Part shown: piece after piece, positions 7,709-16,896 of the stretch | How the letters are laid out: each line of letters starts with the position of its first letter | Numbering within the stretch: the first letter of the stretch is position 1 | From: Candidatus Amesbacteria bacterium | GTDB lineage: Bacteria; Patescibacteriota; Microgenomatia; CAZETR01; Amesbacteraceae | NCBI GenBank assembly: GCA_027331445.1 | Contig: DAHWUD010000005.1 | Location: 1 to 47,052, forward strand | DNA length: 47,052 bases | Direction of reading: 5' to 3' | Made by a program: the position numbers and the translations under genes | Notes under the pieces: generated by a model | Databases searched by the model: none | What the model saw: only the letters and a program-made list of their open reading frames with translations | What the model was told of the DNA's origin: nothing

Positions 7709-8788
7709 ATGTTTGATTATTTGTTTGGCCTATTGTCCTACGATGTAGGAATTGATTTGGGGACGGCGAATACGCTGGTGCATGTGAGGGGTAAGGGGAT
7801 TGTGATCCGGGAGCCGTCGGTGGTGGCCCGGCATAAAAAGACTAAGGAAATTCTGGCCATCGGGGAAGAGGCCAAGAAGATGCTGGGGCGGACGCCGGCG
7901 ACGATTGAAGCGATACGGCCTTTGAAAGATGGAGTGATCGCCGACTTTGACGCCACTGAGGCCATGCTGCGGCGGTATATTGTCCAGGTCCATGAATCGG
8001 GGAAGCTGATTCCGCGGATACCCAAACCCCGGGTGGTGGTGGGAATTCCTTCGGGGGTAACGGAGGTGGAAAGACGGGCAGTGCAGGAAGCGGCGCTGTC
8101 CGCGGGAGCCAGGCAGTGTTATCTGATCGAAGAGCCGATGGCGGCGGCGATCGGGGCCAATCTGCCGATTGATGACGCGGGAGGGGTGATGGTGGTGGAT
8201 ATCGGCGGAGGGACGAGTGAAATTGCTGTGATCTCGCTGGGCGGGATCGTACTCAACCGGTCGATTAGGATTGCCGGGGATGAAATGGACGAGGCGATAA
8301 TCCATTACCTGCGGCTCAAATACAATATCTTACTGGGGGAACGGACGGCGGAAGAAATAAAACTGGCCCTGGGGAATGCGCATCAGACGGCGTTTTCGGT
8401 GACGGAGGATGAACACAAGACGAGTAAGGGCAGAATAATGGTGATCCGGGGGAGAGATTTGGAATCGGGTTTGCCCAGAAGCCTGAAAATTACGTCTGAT
8501 GAAGTGCGGGAAGCCCTGATGCCGATATTAAAGCAGATTACGGCGGCGACGGCCGATTTAATTGAGGAAACACCGCCGGAACTGGTCGCTGACATTCTGG
8601 AGCGGGGGATTGTGATGGCCGGTGGGGGAAGTCTGATTGCCGGAATTGACAAACTGATGAGTGAAGACACGCAGATGCCGGTGTATATCACGGAGGACCC
8701 GATGACGGCGGTGGTGCGGGGCTGCGGACGGGTGCTCGATGACGCCGGGTTGCTGCAGAGAGTAAAAGTAGTGGGGGGACTGCGCTGA
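7709..8788 (+). CDS. mreB: Rod shape-determining protein MreB
   Basis: This actin-like ATPase polymerises under the membrane and guides wall synthesis. Visible motifs are the phosphate-1 loop GIDLGTANTLVHVRGKG, phosphate-2 VVDIGGGTSEIAVIS and the adenosine motif GGGSLIAGID. The length (about 359 residues) is normal. I favour the ATG giving MFDYLFGLLSYD by comparison with the family. GTG at 7700 (after TATATT) and TTG at 7694 (after TTAAAT) are alternatives that fit leaderless spacing, and no Shine-Dalgarno is present. PBP2 follows, but mreC, mreD and rodA are absent here. Confidence 0.96.
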   Translation: MFDYLFGLLSYDVGIDLGTANTLVHVRGKGIVIREPSVVARHKKTKEILAIGEEAKKMLGRTPATIEAIRPLKDGVIADFDATEAMLRRYIVQVHESGKLIPRIPKPRVVVGIPSGVTEVERRAVQEAALSAGARQCYLIEEPMAAAIGANLPIDDAGGVMVVDIGGGTSEIAVISLGGIVLNRSIRIAGDEMDEAIIHYLRLKYNILLGERTAEEIKLALGNAHQTAFSVTEDEHKTSKGRIMVIRGRDLESGLPRSLKITSDEVREALMPILKQITAATADLIEETPPELVADILERGIVMAGGGSLIAGIDKLMSEDTQMPVYITEDPMTAVVRGCGRVLDDAGLLQRVKVVGGLR

Positions 8789-8789
8789 C

Positions 8790-8887
8790 GGGAAATTCGC
8801 AATTTTTCGTGCTCGAATTCTGTGTTTCATTGCTGCGCGCGTAAAATTTGACGAATTTCCCTTTGCAACAATTAATATAATGTCTCT
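8790..8887 (+). promoter_or_regulatory. Long inverted repeat and leaderless promoter ahead of mrdA
   Basis: GGGAAATTCG (8790-8799) and CGAATTTCCC (8852-8861) form a perfect 10-bp inverted repeat with A/T-rich sequence extending it imperfectly inward. TATAAT (8876-8881) lies 6 nt before the mrdA ATG. The right arm falls where the -35 element should be, so the repeat may be a regulator-binding site or an mRNA hairpin between mreB and mrdA. Confidence 0.6.
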
Positions 8888-10585
8888 ATGCGAAAGAAAT
8901 TTAAGCCGGGGGTGACGTTCGGGGATTTTATTGTCCACGACAGCGCGGTTAAAAAAACAAGAGTGGACAGCAGCGTACCGGCGGATTACCGGCGAGGGTG
9001 GCTGGCGTGGATGATGGTGGTGGTTTTGTTTGCGATCCTGGGAGTGAGACTGGTCGGATTACAGTTGTTTTACGGCGGGCGGTACCGGACGCTGGCTGAC
9101 GAAAACCGGATTAAGACCATCAAGCTGCCGGCGCCGCGGGGGGAGATTACGGATCGGAACGGGCGGGTGCTGGCGGTCAGCCAAAAAACCAGTGCCGGAT
9201 GGGTGAGGCAATATCCGCTGGGAGCGAATGCGGCACAGGTAGTGGGCTATGTGTCGCAGGTGAACGCGGACGAGGTGGGGCTTTTAAAGGACGCGGGGGA
9301 GCAATACGACATCGGGGATATGATGGGCCGGACCGGGGTAGAACAAGTGTATGAGAAATCGCTGCGGGGGCAGGACGGAGGCCGGTTGGTGGAAGTGGAT
9401 CACGAGGGAAGGGAAGTGCGGGAACTGGGGAGGAGGAACCCGATCCCCGGACAGGGTCTCAAACTGTCAGTGGATGCCAATCTGCAGATGCGGGCTACCG
9501 AGGCCATGGCGGGGAAGAAAGGGGCGGTGATAGCCAGCAACCCGCAGACGGGCGAAGTGCTGGCGCTGGTGTCCAGCCCGAGCTTCGATCCCAATTTGAT
9601 TTCCACCGACTACGCCAAATATGCGGTCGATGCTAACCTGCCGATGTTTGACAGGGCCATCGGGGCGATCTACCCGCCGGGGTCGACATTTAAGATGACG
9701 GTGACGGCGGCGGCGATCACGGACAAAAAAGTGGATCCGAACTTCACCTTTTTGGACCAGGGGATTATCCGGGTGGGGAGTTTTTCGTATACCAACTGGC
9801 TGTACAGCCGGGGTGGGGGGACGGAGGGAACGATCGGGTTTGCCCGGGCGATTACCCGGTCCACGGACACGTTTTTTTATAAAATAGGGGAGCTGACCGG
9901 GCCGGACACGATAGCCAAGTGGGCCCGGGCGGTAGGAATGGGGGCCAAAACCGGGATTGACCTGCCGGGGGAAGTGGCCGGGCTGATTCCGACGCCAGAT
10001 TGGAAGCTGCGGGTCAAAGGGGAAGAGTGGTTTTTGGGAGATACATATCATATGGCCATCGGGCAGGGAGATGTACTGGTGACCCCGCTGCAGATTAATT
10101 TGATGACCAATGTAATGGCGACGGCCGGTAAAAAGTGCCGGCTGCACATGACGGCGGCGGGCAAAGTGAGCTGCAGCCAGGTACCGATTGACCCGGTGGC
10201 TGTGGGAATTATCCATCAGGGCATGGTGGGGGCCTGCAGCCCCGGAGGGACGGCTTTCCCAATTTTTGACTGGAACGAGGCGGCGGCTAAAGGGTTGGCA
10301 GCAGGGACGTTTGCCAAGTCCATGGACGGCCAGCCGCTGCCGCTCGTCGCTTGCAAGACGGGGACGGCCGAGTATGTAGCGGCGGACGGCAAAACGCATC
10401 TGCACGGGTGGCTGACAGCCTACGCGCCGGCGGACAACCCTACGATTTCGGTGACCGTGGTCATGGAAGGCGGAGGGGAAGGATCAAATGTGGCGGCGCC
10501 GGTGGTGAGGCAGGTGCTGGCCAAATACTTCAATGTAACGGATACATATCCGTATCAGAATATCCCGCAGCAGATAAGCGAGTAA
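8888..10585 (+). CDS. mrdA: Penicillin-binding protein 2 (peptidoglycan transpeptidase)
   Basis: This class B PBP cross-links peptidoglycan for cell elongation, normally with MreB and RodA. It has 565 residues. A single membrane anchor near residues 38-58 (WMMVVVLFAILGVRLVGLQL) is followed by the dimerisation domain with APRGEITDRNGRVLA. The transpeptidase domain has SxxK at about S266 (GSTFK), an STD motif at about 325 in the SxN/SxD position, and KTGTAE at about K490. The start ATG has TATAAT with a 6-nt spacer. RodA is not encoded in the window, so its glycosyltransferase partner must lie elsewhere. Confidence 0.96.
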   Translation: MRKKFKPGVTFGDFIVHDSAVKKTRVDSSVPADYRRGWLAWMMVVVLFAILGVRLVGLQLFYGGRYRTLADENRIKTIKLPAPRGEITDRNGRVLAVSQKTSAGWVRQYPLGANAAQVVGYVSQVNADEVGLLKDAGEQYDIGDMMGRTGVEQVYEKSLRGQDGGRLVEVDHEGREVRELGRRNPIPGQGLKLSVDANLQMRATEAMAGKKGAVIASNPQTGEVLALVSSPSFDPNLISTDYAKYAVDANLPMFDRAIGAIYPPGSTFKMTVTAAAITDKKVDPNFTFLDQGIIRVGSFSYTNWLYSRGGGTEGTIGFARAITRSTDTFFYKIGELTGPDTIAKWARAVGMGAKTGIDLPGEVAGLIPTPDWKLRVKGEEWFLGDTYHMAIGQGDVLVTPLQINLMTNVMATAGKKCRLHMTAAGKVSCSQVPIDPVAVGIIHQGMVGACSPGGTAFPIFDWNEAAAKGLAAGTFAKSMDGQPLPLVACKTGTAEYVAADGKTHLHGWLTAYAPADNPTISVTVVMEGGGEGSNVAAPVVRQVLAKYFNVTDTYPYQNIPQQISE

Positions 10586-10615
10586 CAGAATATGCGGTTA
10601 GAGTATGATTTTGAT

Positions 10616-13600
10616 ATGGATTCTTCGGAAATATCAGGTGGGGAGGAAAGGGTAAAGGTTCTGTGGTATCCGGTTGCCGTGACTACAAAGGTAATGTCTG
10701 ATTTTGAAAGAAAGTATTTGAGGGGGGAGGAAAACGAGATAAGGAAATTTATCAGAAGGAATCTGCTGACTGTGGAGAATAAAGGCAGCCGGCTAACGGA
10801 GCAGGAGAAGAAGCTGATTCACACAGAAATGCGGGGGATAGGGTGGCTGTATTTGGATGAACAGATTGAGGGACAAGAGGCGGAAGGGGCAAACCCGTTG
10901 ACGGATATGGGAGTTGTTGTGTTAGCAGGAACCCGCAGCACCGATCTTGTATTCCTGTCTAAAAAGGAACGGAATAATTATTTTCTCTCAGGCTACCACC
11001 TCCACCCGATAATAACAGATGAACGGGCAGGTAATGACAGGGATAAAAGTTACCAAGTGAACTCATCGCGGGGAGGAGAAGTCGTGAGGACGATTGTGGG
11101 GCCGGAAGAGTACAGGACAGCGGCGGTAAAATTTTTCGGGGTGGCTGATTGGGCGGCAAGGAACGCGCGGGGAGTATTGCGGCGGGCAATGCAGAGTTTG
11201 GGTTCGGCAGATGAGTGGAGGGGGACGCAGGAGCTGGGGTTGCTGGAGATAATGGCTAATTTGGGGCTAGTCAACAAAAAAGGTTTTGAGGATATTCAGG
11301 ATTTTTTGGTAAGGGGAGCGGCTGGGATTGATGATGACCTGGATGTGTCAAATTACCGCGTGACGCAGCAGGATTGGTTTGTGGATCAACGGTGGGATGT
11401 ATGGCACGGAAGAAACGGCCGTGAACCGTTGCAATTTCCGAAGACGGTTGTGTTGGAAGCGGCAATGAAAAGGCGGGACCAGCTGTCGCGGAGACTGGAA
11501 CAAGCGAGATCTCCCAGAAGGTTGGTAACAGCGGCCGCTTTTAAAGAACCGGTGGATAACGCGGAAAAAATTGAGCGGGAGATAGAAGCGTTGGAAAAGT
11601 CTTCTTTGAATATGTTCAGTGCAGAATGGAAAAAGGTGTGGGAGGGAGAAACGCCGAGAACAGATGTGCCGGAAAAGCTTAGAAAAGCGGTACTTGGGAG
11701 AATGACGAAAGCGTTATTTGATTTTTTTTCCCACGAGTCCGGATTTCCCAGGAAGGCCATGAATTTTGAGGATCCGATCTATACGGCACGGCTGGATTTG
11801 GCAGTGGAGAAATTGGCAAACGATCGGAATTTCGTGTGGTGGGATCAGATGCAGTCCGAGCGGTATCTGCAATCTTTTGAAAGTGAGATTGGTGATAATC
11901 CCCAGTCGTTTTATTTTATGGCAAAGGCATTGACGGGTCGGTTGTTGAGAGATGCGCTGTCTTTTCGGGGAGGAGATAGGGAACTGATATTCGGCGGACG
12001 GTTGCTAACTGACCGGATGGGGGATGTGGAGGCTTTGCAGGGATTGGCTGCGGGGGCGACCAGGGTTTGGATACAGGATTTGGTGCCGGCGATGCCTGAA
12101 GTGATGCGAAAAGTCGCGGAGCAGAAAAAGGAATATTTGCCGCAGAAAGTCGGTCAGCCGACGACTCTGGAGAAAATCAAGGCCGCTGTCCGGAGCCTGG
12201 GAATTAAAAAGGAAGAGACCTTTTTACGGGTTTTGGGAAGCGAGATATCTAACCCGGCGCTGAAGACACTGGTTATAGCCGCTATGGTATCGGTTCCGAT
12301 CGGAGCGGTGGAAATCGGAGTTTTGAATACCGTGTTGGCGCAAAATATAGATATACAGGAGGTGGCCCGGCAGTTGGGTTGGGGTGGGCTGGGAAATCTG
12401 CCCGAATCGGGAAATAAACCTCCGGATCAGGAATATGGCCGGATTTTGTATGCCCCCAGCGGGGTGAGCATTAATGACCGACAGCAGGAATTTTTTATGG
12501 CAGACAATCTGAATCATTTGGGGATGAGCCTCGTGCCGGTGGTGAGTAGAAGAATTCAGGATTTAGAGTTGAAGGCGACGGAATATAAACCAGAGCAGCT
12601 AGTGATTGCATATGACAGAGCCCAGGTGGACGGAACGTTTTTGACGCCGTTGGGTTGGCATGTAAGTGAAGTCTATTCCAGGAGCGGAGAGCAGGCGGGA
12701 GTATATGGCATCGGGCAAATTTCCGTGTCTGGGGGAGACAAGCAAATAATTGCTGTGCTGGAACGGGATCGGGTGCCGGACTTGAAAAATACCCGACTTG
12801 GAATATTGCCTATTTCTACAGGTTCCTATGAGGCCGGTGGAGGGGGGAATAGCCAAACGGAAGAGCAGAAGCTGAGCGGCGACCCGAGGCTGAACACCAT
12901 TTATCAGCAGATGGATACAGGTTTGAAATCTGCCCCGGGCGATGTCCGGGCACAGACACGGGTAGTGAAGGAATTTTTAGCGGCCTATGGTGATTATGTA
13001 ACAAAATTTAGGTTTTACAGTCTGGATGCCAAGCCCGGCGGAATACCACAAGAAGAGTGGTTGGCGAATAATCCTCAGGCCGGGTATTTTTGTTCCATTG
13101 CCGCTGACGCTACGGATAATATGTTGAGGTCGGTGGGTGTGAAGTCATTCGGTCTGACAGGAATGCCCGTGGCAGATTTTAACGGTCAGTTGTGGGGGAG
13201 TTTCAGCCACGAAAAGAACCTGGTTCTTCTCCCAGATGGGGAGGTGGTGGTTTTTGACGGGACACCGCCGGGAAAGGACGGCCTGACGCCGACGGGGACG
13301 GGGGATTATTTGAAAACTCCCAGGCCGGGGTTTTGGGATTACCATAGAGGTGAGGTGCGGGAGATAGGGGAGGTGGTGGGGGGAGCGGTGGCGGCGATGG
13401 TTCTGTGGATGACAGCAAAGGAATTATATCCGGGGTCTAAGTCGGAGGAGTTGGTGGAAAAGATAAAAAAAGCGTTTGGCCCGCCCCAGAAAGACACTAC
13501 TGAAGATTTGCCGTTGGATATTGAAGATACGGGGAATATGCATTTCAACCCAGAAGAGATCGAGGTTTTGGCCGGGGTGGCATGGCACCTGGCCGGGCTA

Positions 13601-14104
13601 CCGGGTGATGCGGAGTTTGAAGAGACGGCGAAGGCAGATTTAAAAAGCCTGGTGCGGGTGGCGGCCGGCCCCAGAGGTGGTATGTCAGCAGCAGCAGCGA
13701 TGGCTCACGGGGAGGAAGTGGTCTCGGTCATCGAAGAAAAAAACATGCAGGAGGCTTACAAGCAAATGGCGGAGGAATTCGGATCCAGAATCGCCCATGC
13801 GAGTTTTCCGCCGGAGCTGAATGAAGAGATCAGAATGAATTCGGGGCCACGGTTATTCGCGGATTATTATCGATTGGCAAAACTGATGATAAAAGCGGAA
13901 GAACAGGCGAAGGTGCAAGAGATGGTTAGGGGTGTGATTGAAGCGGCGGGTGAACAGGTTGAGGTATCGCAGGCTGAAGATAAAAGGATGCTGTTGTTGC
14001 CGGTAGTGAGAGAGATGTACAATGGGTTGGCGGAAACGGAGAAGAAGAAGGCGGGTAGGTATCTGGTAATGCTATATAAGATATTTCACTTACAAAGTGG
14101 TTAA
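10616..14104 (+). CDS. Giant hypothetical protein with transglutaminase-like core
   Basis: I prefer the ATG at 10616 (1162 residues) because TATGAT sits exactly 6 nt upstream; the tracked start at 10592 is possible. The first 540 residues are charged and largely helical with no motif I know. A hydrophobic segment near residues 560-580 (TLVIAAMVSVPIGAVEIGVL) may span the membrane. A transglutaminase/protease-like core follows: GYFCSIA with Cys at about 826, then SHEKN with His at about 865, and VFDGTPP with Asp at about 881. The spacing fits the family's Cys-His-Asp triad. A second hydrophobic patch (GGAVAAMVLWMTA) and a helical tail end the protein. It follows mreB and mrdA, so a wall or surface role is conceivable but unproven. 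Confidence 0.7.
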   Translation: MDSSEISGGEERVKVLWYPVAVTTKVMSDFERKYLRGEENEIRKFIRRNLLTVENKGSRLTEQEKKLIHTEMRGIGWLYLDEQIEGQEAEGANPLTDMGVVVLAGTRSTDLVFLSKKERNNYFLSGYHLHPIITDERAGNDRDKSYQVNSSRGGEVVRTIVGPEEYRTAAVKFFGVADWAARNARGVLRRAMQSLGSADEWRGTQELGLLEIMANLGLVNKKGFEDIQDFLVRGAAGIDDDLDVSNYRVTQQDWFVDQRWDVWHGRNGREPLQFPKTVVLEAAMKRRDQLSRRLEQARSPRRLVTAAAFKEPVDNAEKIEREIEALEKSSLNMFSAEWKKVWEGETPRTDVPEKLRKAVLGRMTKALFDFFSHESGFPRKAMNFEDPIYTARLDLAVEKLANDRNFVWWDQMQSERYLQSFESEIGDNPQSFYFMAKALTGRLLRDALSFRGGDRELIFGGRLLTDRMGDVEALQGLAAGATRVWIQDLVPAMPEVMRKVAEQKKEYLPQKVGQPTTLEKIKAAVRSLGIKKEETFLRVLGSEISNPALKTLVIAAMVSVPIGAVEIGVLNTVLAQNIDIQEVARQLGWGGLGNLPESGNKPPDQEYGRILYAPSGVSINDRQQEFFMADNLNHLGMSLVPVVSRRIQDLELKATEYKPEQLVIAYDRAQVDGTFLTPLGWHVSEVYSRSGEQAGVYGIGQISVSGGDKQIIAVLERDRVPDLKNTRLGILPISTGSYEAGGGGNSQTEEQKLSGDPRLNTIYQQMDTGLKSAPGDVRAQTRVVKEFLAAYGDYVTKFRFYSLDAKPGGIPQEEWLANNPQAGYFCSIAADATDNMLRSVGVKSFGLTGMPVADFNGQLWGSFSHEKNLVLLPDGEVVVFDGTPPGKDGLTPTGTGDYLKTPRPGFWDYHRGEVREIGEVVGGAVAAMVLWMTAKELYPGSKSEELVEKIKKAFGPPQKDTTEDLPLDIEDTGNMHFNPEEIEVLAGVAWHLAGLPGDAEFEETAKADLKSLVRVAAGPRGGMSAAAAMAHGEEVVSVIEEKNMQEAYKQMAEEFGSRIAHASFPPELNEEIRMNSGPRLFADYYRLAKLMIKAEEQAKVQEMVRGVIEAAGEQVEVSQAEDKRMLLLPVVREMYNGLAETEKKKAGRYLVMLYKIFHLQSG

Positions 14105-14123
14105 ATGATACAATACTCAACTT

Positions 14124-16163
14124 ATGGATTTGATAGTTGTGGAATCACCGACCAAGGCCCGGACGTTGGGGCGGTTTTTGGGCCCCGAATTTGTGGTGGA
14201 GGCGACGTACGGGCACGTGCGGGATCTGCCGGAGAAGAAAATGGGAGTGGTGGTCAAGGCGACTGGGAGACGGACGGAATTTATCCCGGAGTATGTGGTA
14301 ACCAAAAAGCAGCAGGACCGGATGGATGAGATTGAGAAGTCGGTAGCCAAAGCCGGGACGGTGTATCTGGCCACAGATCCGGATCGGGAAGGGGAAGCAA
14401 TAGCCTTTCATGTAGCGGAGCTACTGAAAGACAAATATTCAAAGTTTAAAGATCAAGGTTCAATTAAAAGAATTGTGTTTCATGAGATTACCAAGACGGC
14501 GATTGACCACGCCCTGGAAAGTCCGAGGAAGATAGATATGCCGCTGGTAAATGCCCAGCAAGCACGGCGGATTTTGGACAGACTTGTAGGGTACAAATTG
14601 TCTCCGCTTTTGTGGAGAAAGGTCCGTAGGGGCTTGTCCGCCGGCCGGGTGCAAAGCGTGGCCGTGCGGTTGGTGGTGGAGAAGGAAAGGGAAATTGAAG
14701 CCTTTGTGCCGGTCGAGTATTGGGACGTCTTTTGTGAGGTGAGTAAGATTCAGGGTCCAAGATTCAGGGTACAATTGGGGGAAAAAAACGGGGGGAAAAT
14801 AAAGATAGGTAATGGTGAGGAAGCGGCGATGGTCAAGGCGGAACTGGAGCGGGCTGTGTATGCGGTGGAAAATGTAGAGAAAAAAGAGGCCAAAAGGACC
14901 CCGCCGGCGCCGTTTACAACTTCGACGCTGCAGCAGGCGGGAGCCAGCCGGTTCGGATGGAGCGCCAAAAAGACCATGCAGGTGGCGCAAAGCCTATATG
15001 AAAAAGGCTGGATCACTTATCACCGGACGGATTCGACTAATATGGCATCGGAAGCCGTGGAAGCGGCGGGCCGGTTTATCGCCGGGAAGTGGGGAGCCAG
15101 ATTCGCGCTGGAGAAGCCGCGGCTGTTTGCGACCAAAAACAAGGTCGCCCAGGAAGCGCATGAGGCCATCCGGCCGACAGAGGTGGAACGGGACCACCTG
15201 GCGGGTGAAGGCATAAACCGGGATGAAATAAAACTGTATGACCTGGTGTGGCGGCGGTTTGTAGCCAGTCAGATGGCGGAAGCGGAATTGCTGAGAGTCG
15301 GCGTGAGTGTGTCGGGGGACGCCGGAGAAAATAAATACGGACTGACGGCCAGAGGCCAGACGATAACTTTTGAGGGCTGGCTGAAACTGTATCCGTCGGA
15401 GAACGCCAAGGTCAAGGTGACCAATTATAATGATCAGAACGAGGAATGCGGCGGGGAGAAGGAAGAAAATCTGCCGGAGGTAAGTACCGGAGAGAAACTG
15501 GAGCTAGCTGAAGTGCTGGCGGAGCAGAAGTTTACCCAGCCGCCGGCCCGGTTCAGCGACGCGACTCTCGTCAAGACTCTGGAAGAAAAAGGCATCGGCC
15601 GACCCTCGACGTACGCTCCGATTCTGACGACCATCCAGGACCGGCAATACGTGGAAAAAGTGGACAAGCGATTCCGCCCCACGCCTTTGGGAGTGGCTGT
15701 GAACGACTTTTTGGTGGAGCATTTCCCGGGGGTGGTGGATTACCAATTTACGGCCAAGATGGAGGACGATCTGGACGCGATTGCCAATGGGGAAAAAGAT
15801 TGGGAGCCGGTTTTGGGTGAGTTTTACGGTCCGTTTGAAAAGATAGTGGAAACGGTTGCGGTCGGGGCCGCCCGGGTAAAGGTGGAAGTGGAAAAGACGG
15901 GGGACAAGTGCCCACTGTGCGGAGAGGGCGAGGTGGTGGTGAGGATCGGCAGATTCGGCAGGTTTCTGGCCTGCAGCCGGTATCCGGAGTGTAAATATAA
16001 AGCTAATTTTGTGAATAAGATCGGGGTGCCCTGCCCCAAATGCGGGGGGGATATTATTGTGCGGCGGACGCGGAACCGGAAAACTTTTTACGGGTGCAGC
16101 AATTATCCCAAGTGTGATTTTGCCAGCTGGACCAAGCCGGTGGCGGCGGATGTTAAAATATAA
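14124..16163 (+). CDS. topA: DNA topoisomerase I
   Basis: This type IA topoisomerase relaxes negative supercoils. The 679 residues start with the TOPRIM motif (LIVVESPTKARTLG) and its acidic triad (ATDPDREGEA). The active-site Tyr lies in GWITYHRTDSTNMA. Two C4 zinc fingers close the protein (CPLCGEGE through CSRYPEC, and CPKCGG through CSNYPKC). Two TTCAA-rich repeats add in-frame peptides: SKFKDQGSI before the conserved RIVFHEIT, and KIQGPRFRVQLG farther on. Upstream sequence holds AATACT 6 nt, or TACAAT 9 nt, before the ATG. Confidence 0.97.
   Translation: MDLIVVESPTKARTLGRFLGPEFVVEATYGHVRDLPEKKMGVVVKATGRRTEFIPEYVVTKKQQDRMDEIEKSVAKAGTVYLATDPDREGEAIAFHVAELLKDKYSKFKDQGSIKRIVFHEITKTAIDHALESPRKIDMPLVNAQQARRILDRLVGYKLSPLLWRKVRRGLSAGRVQSVAVRLVVEKEREIEAFVPVEYWDVFCEVSKIQGPRFRVQLGEKNGGKIKIGNGEEAAMVKAELERAVYAVENVEKKEAKRTPPAPFTTSTLQQAGASRFGWSAKKTMQVAQSLYEKGWITYHRTDSTNMASEAVEAAGRFIAGKWGARFALEKPRLFATKNKVAQEAHEAIRPTEVERDHLAGEGINRDEIKLYDLVWRRFVASQMAEAELLRVGVSVSGDAGENKYGLTARGQTITFEGWLKLYPSENAKVKVTNYNDQNEECGGEKEENLPEVSTGEKLELAEVLAEQKFTQPPARFSDATLVKTLEEKGIGRPSTYAPILTTIQDRQYVEKVDKRFRPTPLGVAVNDFLVEHFPGVVDYQFTAKMEDDLDAIANGEKDWEPVLGEFYGPFEKIVETVAVGAARVKVEVEKTGDKCPLCGEGEVVVRIGRFGRFLACSRYPECKYKANFVNKIGVPCPKCGGDIIVRRTRNRKTFYGCSNYPKCDFASWTKPVAADVKI
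14433..14469 (+). repeat. TTCAA-rich repeat inside topA
   Basis: The stretch contains ATTCAAAGTTTAAA and GATCAAGGTTCAA. The 13-mer GATCAAGGTTCAA recurs exactly in dnaX at 31791-31803. It encodes the extra peptide SKFKDQGSI in TopA without breaking the frame. Confidence 0.65.
14745..14776 (+). repeat. 14-nt tandem repeat inside topA
   Basis: AAGATTCAGGGT occurs at 14745-14756 and again at 14759-14770, a 14-nt period. It encodes KIQGPRFRVQL. The same 14-nt periodic ATTCA unit appears at the 3' end of cysS. Confidence 0.8.
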
Positions 16164-16165
16164 GT

Positions 16166-16264
16166 ATGGCGGAAGGACAACCCGGCGGAGAAATAGAGTG
16201 GAAGAAGTGGGCCAAATGGGGTCTGATTGCCGTGGGGGTGCTGGCGCTGTTGGCGATAGTATAG
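16166..16264 (+). CDS. 32-residue single-span membrane peptide
   Basis: This ORF is too short for the ORF track. It encodes a charged, Trp-rich N-terminus (IEWKKWAKWG) and one clean hydrophobic segment (LIAVGVLALLAIV) that ends at the stop. TAAAAT lies exactly 6 nt before the ATG, matching the start context of confirmed genes here. It sits 2 nt after topA and 20 nt before the kinase gene. The combination of promoter spacing and membrane-helix composition suggests a real small protein, perhaps a membrane anchor or regulator. The function is unknown. Confidence 0.55.
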   Translation: MAEGQPGGEIEWKKWAKWGLIAVGVLALLAIV

Positions 16265-16284
16265 TTTTGTGAGATAATTTAGGC

Positions 16285-16890
16285 ATGAACGGCAAAAAAG
16301 GCTTGTTTATCGTGATCTACGGGCCATCCGGAGTGGGGAAGAGCAAACAGATGGGGCTATTGGAAGAGCAGATGAAACAATTGGGCATCACTTACAAACG
16401 GCTGGAGTATCCCATTTATGAAGTCGGGGAAGCGGGCAAAAAGCTGAAACGGTTAATCTGGAAGCAGGATCCCCAGCCGTCCGAGGAGCAGATGCAGGAA
16501 CTGTTTGCAAAGAATAGGGAGGACTTTGAACCGACTTTGAAAAGCTGGCTGGAGTCGGGAGTGAACGTCCTGGCTGAAAATTATAAAGGGACGGGCATGG
16601 TGTGGGGTGTGACGCGGGGGGTGCCGCCGGAAAAAATGGAAGAGATAAACAGGGCATCTCTGGAACCGGATGTATCGATTGTGATTGACGGGCCGCGGCG
16701 GCAGGATCTGCGGCCGGGGGAAGGACATATCTATAATACCGACGAGGAGGAATGGTACCGGGCGCGGAAAGTCTATGTGCAGATGGCGGACAAATATGGG
16801 TGGGTGCGGGTGGGCGGGGACGCGCCGATTATTACCGTGGCGGGAAGAATCTGGACGGTGGTAAAACTGGCTTTGGCAAGGGGAAGATAA
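16285..16890 (+). CDS. Divergent thymidylate-kinase-like protein
   Basis: This 201-residue P-loop kinase has Walker A GPSGVGKSKQ near residue 13. Its layout (LEYPIYEVGEAGKKLKRLI, then a long helix and LAENYKGTGMVWG) resembles eukaryotic and archaeal-type dTMP kinases more than bacterial Tmk. The usual DR(Y/F) substrate motif appears as ENY, so specificity may differ. GATAAT with a 6-nt spacer precedes the ATG. It stands directly before a canonical tmk in the thymidylate cluster, so a nucleoside-monophosphate kinase role is likely. It might act on dTMP, dUMP or dCMP, or be a regulatory paralogue. Confidence 0.8.
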   Translation: MNGKKGLFIVIYGPSGVGKSKQMGLLEEQMKQLGITYKRLEYPIYEVGEAGKKLKRLIWKQDPQPSEEQMQELFAKNREDFEPTLKSWLESGVNVLAENYKGTGMVWGVTRGVPPEKMEEINRASLEPDVSIVIDGPRRQDLRPGEGHIYNTDEEEWYRARKVYVQMADKYGWVRVGGDAPIITVAGRIWTVVKLALARGR

Positions 16891-16896
16891 AATTCC

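Noticed and set aside
9467-10405. 312-residue minus-strand ORF inside mrdA
   Set aside because: It is an Arg/His/Pro-rich shadow; PBP2 motifs in the plus frame are unambiguous.
15504-16295. 263-residue minus-strand ORF inside topA
   Set aside because: It is antisense to the TopA C-terminal zinc fingers, with low-complexity shadow composition.
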